A stretch of 64,000 nt of DNA from Streptomyces cellulosae (GTDB lineage Bacteria; Actinomycetota; Actinomycetes; Streptomycetales; Streptomycetaceae): contig BNBH01000010.1 in the NCBI GenBank assembly GCA_014655195.1, positions 89,449 to 153,448 on the forward strand. Direction: 5' to 3'. A program made the translations under genes and the position numbers. Below the pieces are notes generated by a model. It was not told the DNA's origin. It saw nothing but the letters and a program-made list of their open reading frames with translations, and made no database searches. Positions 27,026 to 38,210 of this stretch are shown here, piece by piece. The stretch's first letter is position 1. The number at the start of each line of letters is the position of its first letter.

Positions 27026-28600
27026 TCACACGGGCCGGCTGTGCGGAAGGTGCTCCGCCAGCAGGGCCCGTACCGAGTCCAGTGCGGCCGTCCGGTCGGC
27101 CGGGACCAGGCCGATGCGGGTGCGGCGGTCCAGGACGTCCTCCTCGTCCAGCGCGCCCTCGTGGCGCACCGCCCACAGCACCTCGGCGGCCGTGACCGGA
27201 CAGCCGGGCAGCACCGGCTCCGCGAGGCGCGGGTCCCGCTCGGTGAGCGCCCCGACCGCCGGCGCCTCGGTGCCGTAACGGCGCACCAGGCGGCGGGGCG
27301 CGGGGAGTCCGGCGAGGACGTGCGGCGCCGCCGCGCCGACCAGGGGCAGCGACGCGGTGCGGGACGGACCGGCGGGCAGGCCCCGGAGCCGTACGGCCTC
27401 GTCCACCGCGTCCTCGGCCATCCGCCGGTACGTGGTCAGCTTGCCGCCGACGACCGTGACCACGCCCTCCGACGAGGTCAGCACGGCGTGCCGGCGGGAG
27501 ATGTCGGCGGTCCTCAGTGGGGTGTCCGCACCCTCCGGCGTGGTGTCCAGCAGGGGCCGCAGCCCGGCGAACGCGCCCACCACGTCGTCCCGGCGCACCG
27601 GCACGTGCAGCACGGAGCAGAGGACGTCCAGGAGGAACCCGATGTCCGTCTCCGGGGGCTCGGTGACCTCGGGGATGTCGCCGTCCACCGGTTCGTCGGT
27701 GAGGCCCACGTAGACCCGGCCGTCGTCCTGGGGGAGGACCAGGACGAAGCGGTTGGTCTCCCCGGGCACGGGGATGTGCAGCCCGGCGGTGAGCGGGCCG
27801 AGGCTTTCCGGGCGCAGCACGAGGTGTGTGCCGCGGGAGGGGCGGATGCGGACCCCGTCGACGAGGCCGCCCGCCCACACCCCGGCGGCGTTGATCACCG
27901 CGCGGGCGCGGATCTCGCCCTCCTCGCCGGTCAGTTCGTCACGGACCCGGGCGCCCGTCGCGGTCAGCTCCAGCGCCCGGACGCGGGTGAGGACCCGCGC
28001 GCCGTGCCCGGCCGCCGTACGGGCCAGGGCCGTCACCAGCCGGGCGTCGTCGGTGAGCCGGCCGTCCCACGACAGCAGGCCGCCGCGCAATCCGTCCAGC
28101 CGTAGCGCGGGGGCGAGATGGCGGGTCTCCACCACGGAGAGGCGGCGCGGCGCCGGGAGCGTCGCCCGGGCGGTGCGCGCGGCCAGCCGCAGCGTGTCCC
28201 CGGCGTGGAACCCGGCCCGCGCCAACGCCGCCTGCCCGCGCGACACCAGCGGGGTGAGGGGCAGCACGAACGGCTGGGCGTGGACCAGATGGGGCGCCGT
28301 GCGCTCCATCAGGATGCCGCGCTCCACCGCGCTCTCGTGGGCGACGTCGAGGCGGCCGGAGGCCAGGTAGCGCAGCCCGCCGTGGACCAGCTTGCTGCTG
28401 AAGCGGGAGGTGCCGAACGCCAGGTCGTGGGCGTCGACCGCCACCACCCGCAGTCCGCGCGCCGCCGCGTCCAGGGCGGCGCCCGCGCCGGTCACGCCCA
28501 GGCCGACGACCAGCAGGTCCACGGTGTCGCCGTGCACCGAGTCGGTCAGGTCGCGGGCGCGCCGGGCGGCGGACAGGGACGAGCCGCTGAGGGGGGTCAT
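27026..28600 (-). CDS. glpD: Glycerol-3-phosphate dehydrogenase (quinone-linked)
   Basis: 524 residues. Oxidises glycerol-3-phosphate to dihydroxyacetone phosphate at the membrane, passing electrons to menaquinone. FAD-binding VVGLGVTGAGAALDAA near residue 32, FGTSRFSSKLVHGGLRYL near 65 (substrate/FAD region), GGKLTTYRRMAEDAVDE near 365 and the GlpD C-terminal domain are present. Overlaps the TetR-type regulator gene upstream by 4 bp (ATGA), so both are one transcription unit. The neighbouring alkyl-DHAP-synthase-like gene uses a related triose pool, suggesting glycerolipid rather than plain glycerol metabolism; no glpF or glpK is present. Confidence 0.92.
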   Translation of the reverse strand: MTPLSGSSLSAARRARDLTDSVHGDTVDLLVVGLGVTGAGAALDAAARGLRVVAVDAHDLAFGTSRFSSKLVHGGLRYLASGRLDVAHESAVERGILMERTAPHLVHAQPFVLPLTPLVSRGQAALARAGFHAGDTLRLAARTARATLPAPRRLSVVETRHLAPALRLDGLRGGLLSWDGRLTDDARLVTALARTAAGHGARVLTRVRALELTATGARVRDELTGEEGEIRARAVINAAGVWAGGLVDGVRIRPSRGTHLVLRPESLGPLTAGLHIPVPGETNRFVLVLPQDDGRVYVGLTDEPVDGDIPEVTEPPETDIGFLLDVLCSVLHVPVRRDDVVGAFAGLRPLLDTTPEGADTPLRTADISRRHAVLTSSEGVVTVVGGKLTTYRRMAEDAVDEAVRLRGLPAGPSRTASLPLVGAAAPHVLAGLPAPRRLVRRYGTEAPAVGALTERDPRLAEPVLPGCPVTAAEVLWAVRHEGALDEEDVLDRRTRIGLVPADRTAALDSVRALLAEHLPHSRPV

Positions 28601-29205
28601 GGCGTGAGGGTCCTCTCCAGAATGCCGCGCAGCTCGCCGAGGAACGCCTCGGCGGACAGCTCGGGGTCGTCCTCGTCGGTCATGGTCCGCAGGGACAGGG
28701 TGAAGGACTGCACGATCAACAGCACGGAACGCGCCTGCCGTTCGACGGGAGCGCGGCGCACCGAGCCGTCGGTGTGCCCCTCCCGCAGCACGCCGGCCAG
28801 CAGCTCCAGGAGGGCCTCCTGGCTCGCGCCGCGGCGGTCCAGCACGTAGGGGAGGAGCAGTTCGGGGTCGACGTCGAGGATCTTGCGGAACAGCGGGTGG
28901 GCGACGAAGTCCCGCACCGCGTCCACGAGTCCCTGCGTGAGCAGCTGCCGTGCGGTCATGTCGGGTCTGCGCGCGGGCATGGCGCCGGTGGCCACCGCGA
29001 TCCACTCCCGCGTCATCAGGTCGCCGACCAGCGACCGCACGTCCGGCCAGCGCCGGTACAGCGTCATGCGGGAGACACCGGCGCGGCGGGCCACGTCGGT
29101 GAGCGTGGTGCGGCGGACCCCGACGGCGAGCACGCAGTCCCGCACCGCGTCGAGCACCGCGTCGTTGTCCGAACCTGCCGAGCCGTTGTGACGAATAGGC
29201 GTCAT
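28597..29205 (-). CDS. TetR-family transcriptional regulator
   Basis: 202 residues. Helix-turn-helix at 15-60: RRTTLTDVARRAGVSRMTLY, then RRWPDVRSLV. The C-terminal two-thirds form the ligand-binding/dimerisation domain. Overlaps glpD by ATGA and is divergent from the alkyl-DHAP-synthase-like gene (87 bp between starts), which places it to control both units. The imperfect dyad at 29208-29220 lies just upstream of its start. The effector is perhaps a fatty-acyl or glycerolipid intermediate; this is inference. Confidence 0.9.
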   Translation of the reverse strand: MTPIRHNGSAGSDNDAVLDAVRDCVLAVGVRRTTLTDVARRAGVSRMTLYRRWPDVRSLVGDLMTREWIAVATGAMPARRPDMTARQLLTQGLVDAVRDFVAHPLFRKILDVDPELLLPYVLDRRGASQEALLELLAGVLREGHTDGSVRRAPVERQARSVLLIVQSFTLSLRTMTDEDDPELSAEAFLGELRGILERTLTP

Positions 29206-29207
29206 GT

Positions 29208-29220
29208 GTCACAGTGTAAC
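29208..29220. promoter_or_regulatory. Candidate operator of the TetR-type regulator
   Basis: GTCACAGTGTAAC is an imperfect 13-bp dyad (10 of 13 positions symmetric) directly before the regulator start in the divergent gap. Its position suits autoregulation and control of the flavoenzyme gene. Confidence 0.45.
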
Positions 29221-29292
29221 GCCACGTGAGGCCGTCGGCGACGGCATCGCTCTCTTCCGACCCGTCAGGACGGACCCGTGAGGACGACAGAC

Positions 29293-30888
29293 ATGGACAT
29301 GCTCTGGAGCGGCTGGGGCGACCCAGGGCGGGCGGCCCCGCTGCCGGACCCGGTGACCGGACTGCTGCGCGACCTGCTCGGCGTCAAGCCGCGCGAGACG
29401 GCGACCGTCGCCCTCGAGGACCTGGACGTCCCCGCGAGCCCGCTCGCCCCCGACGCGCACCGCGCCCTCGCCGCCGCGCTGGGCGACGAGGCGCACGTCC
29501 GCACCGACGCCGAGACCCGAGTCCGGCACACCCGCGGCAAGTCCACGCCCGACCTGCTCCGTATGCGCGGCGGCGACCTCGCGGCCGCGCTCCCCGCTGC
29601 CGTGCTGCTGCCCGCCACGCACGACGAGGTCCTGGCCGTGCTCCGCCTGTGCGCCGAACACGGCCTGACGGCCGTCCCGTTCGGCGGCGGCACCTCCGTC
29701 GTCGGCGGACTCGCCCCCGAGGCGCGCGGCACGTTCGTCGCCCTCGACCTGCGGCGCATGAACCGCCTGCTCGATCTCGACCCGGTCTCCCGCACCGCCA
29801 CCCTGCAGCCCGGACTGCGGGCCCCGCAGGCCGAGGCGCTCCTCGCCGGACAGGGCTTCACCCTCGGCCACTTCCCGCAGTCCTACGAATGGGCCACCAT
29901 CGGCGGCTTCGCGGCCACCCGCTCCAGCGGCCAGGCCTCCGCCGGGTACGGGCGCTTCGACGAGATGGTCCTCTCCCTCACCCTCGCCACCCCCGAGGGC
30001 ACCCTCGACACCGGCCGCGCCCCGCGCTCCGCCGCCGGACCCGACCTGCGCCAGCTCCTCCTCGGCTCGGAGGGCGCGTTCGGCGTCATCACCTCGGTGA
30101 CCGTCCGGATCCGTCCGGCGCCGCAGACCCGCGTCTACGAGGGCTGGAGCTTCCCCACCTTCGACGCGGGCGCCGCCGCCCTGCGCCGCCTCGCCCAGGA
30201 CGGACCCCGGCCCACCGTGCTGCGCCTGTCCGACGAGACCGAGACCCTCGTCGGCCTCGCCAACCCCGAGGCGATCGGCTCCGGCGACCTCCAGGCGAGC
30301 GGCTGCACGGCCGTCGCCGGGTACGAGGGCACGGAGGAGGACACGGCGTACCGGCGTGAGCGGGCCGCCGCCGTCCTGCGGGAGTGCGGCGGCACCCCCC
30401 TCGGCGAGGAGCCCGGCCGGCGCTGGGCCCACGGCCGCTACTCCGCGCCCTACCTGCGGGACGCCCTCCTCGACGCCGGGGCCTTCGCGGAGACGCTGGA
30501 GACGGCCACGTTCTGGTCCGGCCTCCCCGGCCTGTACGCGGCCGTCCGCGACGCGCTCACCGCCACCCTCACCGAGGCCGGCACCCCGCCCCTGGTGATG
30601 TGTCACATCTCCCACGTCTACGAGAACGGCGCCTCCCTGTACTTCACGGTCGTGTCCGCGCAGGGCGAGGACCCCGTGGCCCACTGGACCCGCGCCAAGC
30701 ATGCCGCGAACGAGGCGATCCTCACCGCGGGCGGCACCATCAGCCACCACCACGGCGTCGGCACGGACCACCGCGACTGGTACCTCCGCGAGATCGGCCC
30801 CCTCGGCGCGGAGGCGCTCCGCGCGGTGAAGGGGCGGCTGGATCCTGGGGGCGTGCTGAATCCCGGCGTGCTCCTGCCGGCGGACTGA
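29293..30888 (+). CDS. Alkyldihydroxyacetonephosphate synthase-like FAD-linked oxidase
   Basis: 531 residues. VAO/PCMH-type FAD domain: PFGGGTSVVGGL near 130, FTLGHFPQSYEWATIGGFAA near 192, GSEGAFGVITSVTVRIRP near 260. The C-terminal part has CHISHVYENGASLYFT and SHHHGVGTDHRDWY, the His-triplet motif of alkyl-DHAP synthases, which swap the acyl chain of acyl-DHAP for a fatty alcohol to make ether lipids. D-lactate dehydrogenase/glycolate oxidase are relatives, but the HHH motif and gene context favour an ether-lipid or related role. ATG 29293 has GAGGA eight bases upstream; GTG 29278 is an alternative. Confidence 0.85.
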   Translation: MDMLWSGWGDPGRAAPLPDPVTGLLRDLLGVKPRETATVALEDLDVPASPLAPDAHRALAAALGDEAHVRTDAETRVRHTRGKSTPDLLRMRGGDLAAALPAAVLLPATHDEVLAVLRLCAEHGLTAVPFGGGTSVVGGLAPEARGTFVALDLRRMNRLLDLDPVSRTATLQPGLRAPQAEALLAGQGFTLGHFPQSYEWATIGGFAATRSSGQASAGYGRFDEMVLSLTLATPEGTLDTGRAPRSAAGPDLRQLLLGSEGAFGVITSVTVRIRPAPQTRVYEGWSFPTFDAGAAALRRLAQDGPRPTVLRLSDETETLVGLANPEAIGSGDLQASGCTAVAGYEGTEEDTAYRRERAAAVLRECGGTPLGEEPGRRWAHGRYSAPYLRDALLDAGAFAETLETATFWSGLPGLYAAVRDALTATLTEAGTPPLVMCHISHVYENGASLYFTVVSAQGEDPVAHWTRAKHAANEAILTAGGTISHHHGVGTDHRDWYLREIGPLGAEALRAVKGRLDPGGVLNPGVLLPAD

Positions 30889-30913
30889 GGGGCGTCGCGC
30901 CCGTGCGCCGGAC

Positions 30914-31183
30914 TTCGGCACCGGTCACCGGACCGGCACCGGCCACTGGTTCTGCACCGGTCGCTGGACCGGCACCGGTTGCCGGTTCTGCCCCGGTCGC
31001 CGGTTCGGTACCGGTCACCGGACGGGCACCGGCCACTGGTTCTGCACCGGTCGTTGGACCGGCACCGGTTGCCGGTTCGGCACCTGTCACCGGATCGGTA
31101 CCGGTCGCGGGTTCGGCACCTGTCACCGGACCGGTACCGGTCGCGGGTTCGGTACCGGTCGCCGAACCGGCACCGGTCGCCCG
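30914..31183. repeat. Minisatellite: fifteen tandem 18-bp units
   Basis: Fifteen consecutive 18-bp units, consensus close to TTCGGYACCGGTCRCCGG, alternating with ACCGGCACCGGT-type units so that a 36-bp higher-order period is seen. Units 2-5 and 7-10 are nearly identical, indicating a 90-bp duplication. The array starts 26 bp after the flavoenzyme stop. On either strand it reads as six-residue repeats (APVTGP or EPATGA), but no start, ribosome site or protein domain supports translation. Repeat decay continues to about 31375. Confidence 0.85.
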
Positions 31184-31743
31184 GCGCGGCATCGGTGGTC
31201 CGGTTCGGCGCCGGCCGTGCCGGACGGGCGCCGAGTGCCTGGCCCGGCGCCGGCTGCCCGGCCGCCACCGGTTGTTCGGTCCGGAGCTGGTCGCTCAGCT
31301 CGGCATTGGTTGCCCGGCCCGGTGCCGATCACCCGGACCGGCACCAGACATCCGCCGGGCCGCCCGCCCCCTGAGCGCGGCTCGGTCCGACGGTGGGCCC
31401 GCGGCGGAGAGGCGTCGGTGCCGATCCGTCGGCCGAACGGCCCTCGCGGCCTGGGTGCAGATGCCCGGTCACCCTCCCAGGGCCCGCCGCCGCCATGGTC
31501 CGTGGCGCCCGTTCCGGGCGCGCCTCGGCCACCGGCTCGAGCGGCCCGGTCCCGGGCGCGCGGCTCCGGCGGGCCCGCGCCGGTGGCCCTCACCGGCCCC
31601 CCGCTGGGCCGTGGGGCGCCCACCGCGCCACCGTCCCGCACCGCCCTGCCAGGCACCGTGCCACGCGCCAAGCACCAAGCACCCGGCCCCGCCGGGCCCC
31701 CGCACATCCACCCACCCCCTCGGCCGTCCCCCGGAGGCATCCC
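31184..31743. other. Gene-free GC-rich stretch before the lipid kinase
   Basis: No supported gene. The first 190 bp are degenerate continuations of the 18-bp repeat (GGTTGCCCGGCCCGGTGCC and similar). The remainder is GC-rich with long open frames on both strands but without coding-like third-position preference or ribosome sites. A promoter for the lipid kinase should lie at the end; none is evident. Confidence 0.5.
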
Positions 31744-32625
31744 ATGCGACAGTTCACCGCCGTCGTCAACCCCACCGCGGGCGCGGCCGGCTCCGCGGCC
31801 GCCCTGCTCGCCGTCGCCCGGCATCTGCGGGAGGCGGGTGCCGAGCTGGTGACCGAGTACAGCCGGAGTCTGGCGCACGCCAGGGAGCTCGCGGTCGCCG
31901 CCGGAGCGGCGGGCCGCATCGTGCTGGCCGTCGGCGGGGACGGCATGGCCGGCTGTGTCGGCGGCGCCCTCAGCGGCACCGGCGCCACCCTCGGCCTGGT
32001 CCCGGCCGGCCGGGGCAACGACTTCGCCCGGGCGCTCGGCCTGCCCCGCGACCCGGAGGCCCTCGCGGCCGTCCTGCTGCACGCCGAGCCGCGCCCCGTC
32101 GACACCATCGAGGTCACCTCGGCCACCCACGACCGCGTCGTCGTCCTCGGCAGCGTCTACGCCGGGGTCGACGCCCTCGCCAACCGGCACGCCAACCGCT
32201 CCCGCCTGCTGCGCGGTTCGGCGTCCTACTACGCGGGCGGCCTGCGGGCCGTCACCACCTGGCGCCCCGCCCGCTACACCGTCACCGTCGACGGCGAGGA
32301 ACACACCCACACGGGCTACACCGTCGTCGCCGCCAACTCGGGCACGTACGGGTCCGGCCGGCTCATCGCCCCGGACGCCCGACTGGACGACGGCCTCCTC
32401 GACGTCGTCATGATCCGCCACGCGCCCCGTCTGCTGTTCTTCGCCCTGATGAACGAACTGCGCACCGGCGCCCACGTGCACCGCCCCCAGGTGCGCGTCC
32501 TGCGCGGCCGCGAGATACGCGTCGAGGCCGACCGGGCGATCCCGTACGGCACGGACGGCGAGGTCGACGCGACGCTGCCCGTCACGGCGAGAATCCTCCC
32601 GGGGGCGCTCGACGTCCTGCACTGA
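31744..32625 (+). CDS. Diacylglycerol kinase-family lipid kinase
   Basis: 293 residues. DAGK catalytic domain: VVNPTAGAAGSAAAL near 6, nucleotide-binding VGGDGMAGCVGGAL near 65, PAGRGNDFARALGLP near 88. Then the C-terminal sandwich (GSGRLIAPDARLDDGLLDVV near 205), typical of bacterial DgkB/YegS enzymes that phosphorylate diacylglycerol or related lipids using ATP. ATG 31744 follows the CCGGAGGCATCCC ribosome site at about 31730-31742. Same direction as the alkyl-DHAP-synthase-like gene but separated from it by the minisatellite. Membrane-associated activity on glycerolipids is likely; the exact lipid is unknown. Confidence 0.9.
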   Translation: MRQFTAVVNPTAGAAGSAAALLAVARHLREAGAELVTEYSRSLAHARELAVAAGAAGRIVLAVGGDGMAGCVGGALSGTGATLGLVPAGRGNDFARALGLPRDPEALAAVLLHAEPRPVDTIEVTSATHDRVVVLGSVYAGVDALANRHANRSRLLRGSASYYAGGLRAVTTWRPARYTVTVDGEEHTHTGYTVVAANSGTYGSGRLIAPDARLDDGLLDVVMIRHAPRLLFFALMNELRTGAHVHRPQVRVLRGREIRVEADRAIPYGTDGEVDATLPVTARILPGALDVLH

Positions 32626-32728
32626 CCCCCGGGGTCGTACGAAAGGGCGCCCCGCACCGGTGCCGTGCGCAACCCGGGAGCCACCCGCCGTTACCGGACA
32701 CGCCCCAAGAATGGATCTGTTCGTTCTC

Positions 32729-32758
32729 TGGAATTGTTCGCGTCTTCGGCGGTAAGTT
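32729..32758 (+). promoter_or_regulatory. Probable furA promoter with AT-rich Fur-box-like segment
   Basis: TGGAAT (32729-32734) and TAAGTT (32753-32758) are spaced by 18 bp, putting the transcript start on or next to the furA ATG at 32766. No Shine-Dalgarno sequence precedes that ATG, so a leaderless mRNA is likely, as described for some actinobacterial furA-catalase loci. GAATTGTTC at 32731-32739 is a small dyad within the AT-rich region where FurA would bind. Confidence 0.45.
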
Positions 32759-32765
32759 CAGGGCC

Positions 32766-35463
<2,698 letters not shown>

Positions 35464-35506
35464 TCCGCACCGCCCGCCCGGTCCCACCGGCGCGCTGATC
35501 CACCTG

Positions 35507-35541
35507 TCCGGGCCGGTCCCCTCCACGGGGGCCGGCCCGGA
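35507..35541 (+). terminator. Hairpin terminator of the furA-katG operon
   Basis: A 15-bp stem (TCCGGGCCGGTCCCC with complement, one G-T pair) and 5-base loop, 43 bp after the katG stop. Confidence 0.75.
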
Positions 35542-35627
35542 CGGCCGTCCGCCCGAGATGCGCGCGGCCGCCGCTGCCAGCAGGGTGGAGAGCGGCCCCA
35601 CGGCCGACACGAAGGAGCGCGCCGGAC

Positions 35628-35858
35628 ATGGCGAAGGACAAGAAGCCGGGCAAGGACCTACACGAGGGCGACCACGTCGCCTGGAGCAGCCACGGCAGCG
35701 AGACGACGGGCGAGGTCGAGCAGAAGATCACCGAGCGGACCGAGGCGGCCGGACGCACCGTCGCGGCCTCCGAGGAAGAGCCGCAGTACGAGGTGCGCAG
35801 CGACAAGTCCGGGAAGACCGCGGTGCACAAGCCGTCCGCGCTCAAGAAGAAGAAGTGA
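35628..35858 (+). CDS. DUF2945 family small protein
   Basis: 76 residues matching the small DUF2945 (Tudor-like fold) type: KDLHEGDHVAWSSHGSETTG near 9 and PQYEVRSDKSGKTAVHKPSA near 52. The Lys-rich C terminus suggests nucleic-acid or membrane contact. Function unknown. ATG 35628 has GAAGGAGCG a few bases upstream. The stop overlaps the next start (GTGA), so the two are translationally coupled. Confidence 0.8.
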   Translation: MAKDKKPGKDLHEGDHVAWSSHGSETTGEVEQKITERTEAAGRTVAASEEEPQYEVRSDKSGKTAVHKPSALKKKK

Positions 35859-36199
35859 GCGCCGTGGCCGCGGACGACGAGGAGACCTGGAACGCGTTCC
35901 GGGAGCTGGTCAACATGACCCCCGGCGACCTGGAGAAGTGGCTGGGGACCGACGAGTCGCGGAGCGCGGGGCAGCACAAGGACGGGGGCGAGTCGACCGG
36001 GCACGCCTCGGGACGGCGCATCGTCGAGCTGCTGCGGACCAGGCGCGCCGACCTCACCGACGACGACTACGCCCATATGCGCAAGGTCGTCGGCTACATC
36101 AACCGCCACCTCGCGCAGCGCCCGTCCGGCGACGTCACCGACACGCGCTGGCGGCACTCGCTGATGAACTGGGGCCACGACCCGCTCGCCGACGCGTGA
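35855..36199 (+). CDS. DUF3140 family protein
   Basis: 114 residues. Contains TWNAFRELVNMTPGDLEKWL near 10-30, GRRIVELLRTRRADLTDDDY near 52-72 and KVVGYINRHLAQRP, all typical of DUF3140. The pattern resembles a small helical DNA-interacting domain; no function is known. The GTG at 35855 overlaps the upstream stop; a GTG at 35864 is the alternative start. Together with the DUF2945 gene it forms a two-gene unit often seen in actinomycetes. Confidence 0.78.
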   Translation: MSAVAADDEETWNAFRELVNMTPGDLEKWLGTDESRSAGQHKDGGESTGHASGRRIVELLRTRRADLTDDDYAHMRKVVGYINRHLAQRPSGDVTDTRWRHSLMNWGHDPLADA

Positions 36200-36371
36200 T
36201 GCCTTACGGCTGACGGCCCGTCACGGTCGTCATGTCGACACGTCGACCGGGAACGTCCGAAAACCGTCGCACGTTGTCGGTGTGAGGTTGCACAATGATC
36301 GGAAAAGGAGATCAACTCCGGCGCGGTGCTGGGTAGACGGTCTCGTGTCCGGCTCCGGAAAGGTCCTTCAG

Positions 36372-36806
36372 ATGCTCGCCACCGTCGACCGCCCGTCCAC
36401 CCTCGTCGACCTGCCGACCGTCCGCCGACGGCGCGCCCGGGCGGCCTCCGCCCCGTCCCCGGCCGCCCCGGCCGCGCGGGCCGCCGCGCCCGCGTCGCCC
36501 GCGACCACGGCCGACGTGCTGCGCATCATCGCGGACCCGCGCACCCCGACGTACGTGACGGTGTTCGCCAACGGCCGCCGGCGGTACAGCTACTGGCGTC
36601 CGATCGACCCGGCCACCGGCGCCGGGGGCTGCTACGCGGCGCTGCCCACCGCCGAGTGCGACGAGCTGCAGGCGAGCGGCCGCATCACCCTCGGCGAGCC
36701 GGTCGTCGACCCCAACCGCACGACGTACCGCGTCCGTACGGCCACCCGCGTCTCCCAGGTGCCCGCCCGCCCGGCGGTCGCCCCGGAGCGCCGCCGGGTG
36801 GCCTGA
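36372..36806 (+). CDS. Conserved Streptomyces protein of unknown function
   Basis: 144 residues. An Ala/Pro/Arg-rich N terminus (to about 55) leads into a compact domain ADVLRIIADPRTPTYVTVFA, then GRRRYSYWRP and ITLGEPVVDPNRTTYRVR. I recognise no characterised family. ATG 36372 is chosen since GAAAGG is at 36359-36364. Its upstream gap 36200-36371 includes an AT-richer run GCACAATGATCGGAAAAG that may hold the promoter. Confidence 0.65.
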   Translation: MLATVDRPSTLVDLPTVRRRRARAASAPSPAAPAARAAAPASPATTADVLRIIADPRTPTYVTVFANGRRRYSYWRPIDPATGAGGCYAALPTAECDELQASGRITLGEPVVDPNRTTYRVRTATRVSQVPARPAVAPERRRVA

Positions 36807-37446
36807 CGGCCGCTCCGGCCCTGGACGATTCCCCTCGGACGTCCGGCATGACCGGCGGTCATGTACGGAAACCGGCCGAAAGTTCTGGCCTCCCACGCCG
36901 GTCCGGACGTGCTGTTCCGACGTCTGGCCGAGCGCGCCGGCGCAGCGCCGGCGTCGAACTGCCCATTGTCGACGGGCCTTTTCCGGCCGTAGTCGTGCTC
37001 GGCGGGCTCGACGCGGACACCACCGCCGTCACGAACGGGGGCGCGGCGGCCGTCATCACCCTCGACCCCTGGGCGCTGGGCCGGGAGGGCGCCTCACGCT
37101 CCGCCAATTCGGGTGCCCTCACCAGCACATCGCGCTCACCGCGCCTGTCGAGTCGGGCAGCGGCGGCACAGGCGTCTTCCGACGCATCCCGCAGGAGAGC
37201 GGAGACCAGCCGCTCGGCAGCGCGTACTCCGAACAGCAGCCGCCGGGCGACGCGTCGGACCAGCGGCACGGTCATGCTCGGCTGCGCCGACTGGAACGGC
37301 GCCCTCGCCCCTGGAGGCTCGACGGCGCCCACGTCCCCCGCCTGCACCGCGGGCCGACCGGAACACACCACCGCCCGGCCGCCGCGCGTCGTCCGCGCGC
37401 CGGCCGGGCGGTGACGCGCGGGCCTCGGGGCGTTCTCCGGGAGCCG
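36807..37446. other. 640-bp stretch without a supported gene, possible degenerate coding remnants
   Basis: No recognised protein. A minus-strand frame, 36859-37275, starts MTVPLVRRVARRLLFG and looks coding-like in composition for about 70 residues but lacks a ribosome site and drifts into low complexity. A plus-strand frame near 37103-37290 also shows strong third-position GC. Overlapping frames cannot both be real. Possibly a decayed gene; I make no functional claim. Confidence 0.4.
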
Positions 37447-37869
37447 TCAGGCTATGGACGCCGAAATCACGGCGGACACCGCGATGTTGCAGGACGCCGT
37501 CACCCACACCGCCGGGTGCGGTTCGACCTCCACCAGGGTGGAGCCCAGCCGTCCGGGGGTGACCAGGTCGATCACGAAGAACGCCACAGCCATCATCACC
37601 AGCCCCAGCACGCCGAACACCGCCGTGGAGACCAGGCCCTTGCCGAAGTCGTCGTAGGTCGTCCAGATCGAGGTGAACACGATGCCGCCGATGCCGAGCA
37701 GCGAGGAGCTGAGCACCACGGCCGCGTTACGGTTGCGCTCCTGCCAGATCTGGCGTCCGAGCTTGCCGGGCAGCAGCAGGTCGACCAGGAAGATGCCGAG
37801 GACGAGAAGGACCAGGCCGAGTGCGCCGTAGGCGCCGGCCCGGCCGAGTCCGTTGACGATGTCGTTCAT
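37447..37869 (-). CDS. DUF350 integral membrane protein
   Basis: 140 residues with four hydrophobic helices: AYGALGLVLLVLGIFLVDLL (about 13-32), VVLSSSLLGIGGIVFTSIW (50-68), VFGVLGLVMMAVAFFVIDL (83-101) and a C-terminal AVWVTASCNIAVSAVISAS. The two-fold repeat of paired helices is the DUF350 architecture. Function unknown; family members occur near membrane stress genes. ATG 37869 begins MNDIVNGLGRAG. It is convergent with the empty stretch 36807-37446. Confidence 0.8.
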   Translation of the reverse strand: MNDIVNGLGRAGAYGALGLVLLVLGIFLVDLLLPGKLGRQIWQERNRNAAVVLSSSLLGIGGIVFTSIWTTYDDFGKGLVSTAVFGVLGLVMMAVAFFVIDLVTPGRLGSTLVEVEPHPAVWVTASCNIAVSAVISASIA

Positions 37870-38210
37870 GGGTGCGCCGGCTCCGTAGGGTGAGGGATCG
37901 TGAGTGATCGCGGTCAAGGGCGAGCAAAATCTAGCGCACGCCCCGGACCTGGTGGCCGGGCCTCCCGTCAACCTTCACGTCCGCCGTCGTCGGCGCGGGC
38001 CGCGAACACGACCGGTCCGGGCGCGGTCATGCCCGGCCGCCGCTTCCCGGTGGCCCGGCTCCTCGTGGGCGGCGTGGGGCAAGAGGCGCCGAGTCGGTTC
38101 CAACTCCTGGATGAGCCACGGATGTTGAGCTGACCCGTTTCGCCTTGTCATGGAGCGCTGCTTCCGGGGCATCAGAGGTCCATCGGACCGACGGACCGAA
38201 GGGGACGAGC
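37870..38210. other. Divergent 341-bp gap between DUF350 gene and a small membrane protein gene
   Basis: No supported gene. On the minus strand TTGACC (reverse complement of 37913-37918) could be a -35 for the DUF350 gene. On the plus strand, only the GGGGACGAGC ribosome region before 38211 is evident. Nothing else seen. Confidence 0.4.

Noticed and set aside
26952..28105. Open extension of the M19-type gene past 26982
   Set aside because: It is antisense to glpD and begins only after the frameshift; protein composition is non-coding.
30740..31192. Possible repetitive protein (EPATGA-type) on the minus strand and its plus-strand counterpart
   Set aside because: The 18-bp period keeps several frames open by itself; no start or ribosome site, and no matching domain.
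36859..37371. Minus-strand open frame of 170 codons
   Set aside because: No ribosome site; the second half is antisense-like low complexity. Kept only as a weak remnant, not called as a gene.
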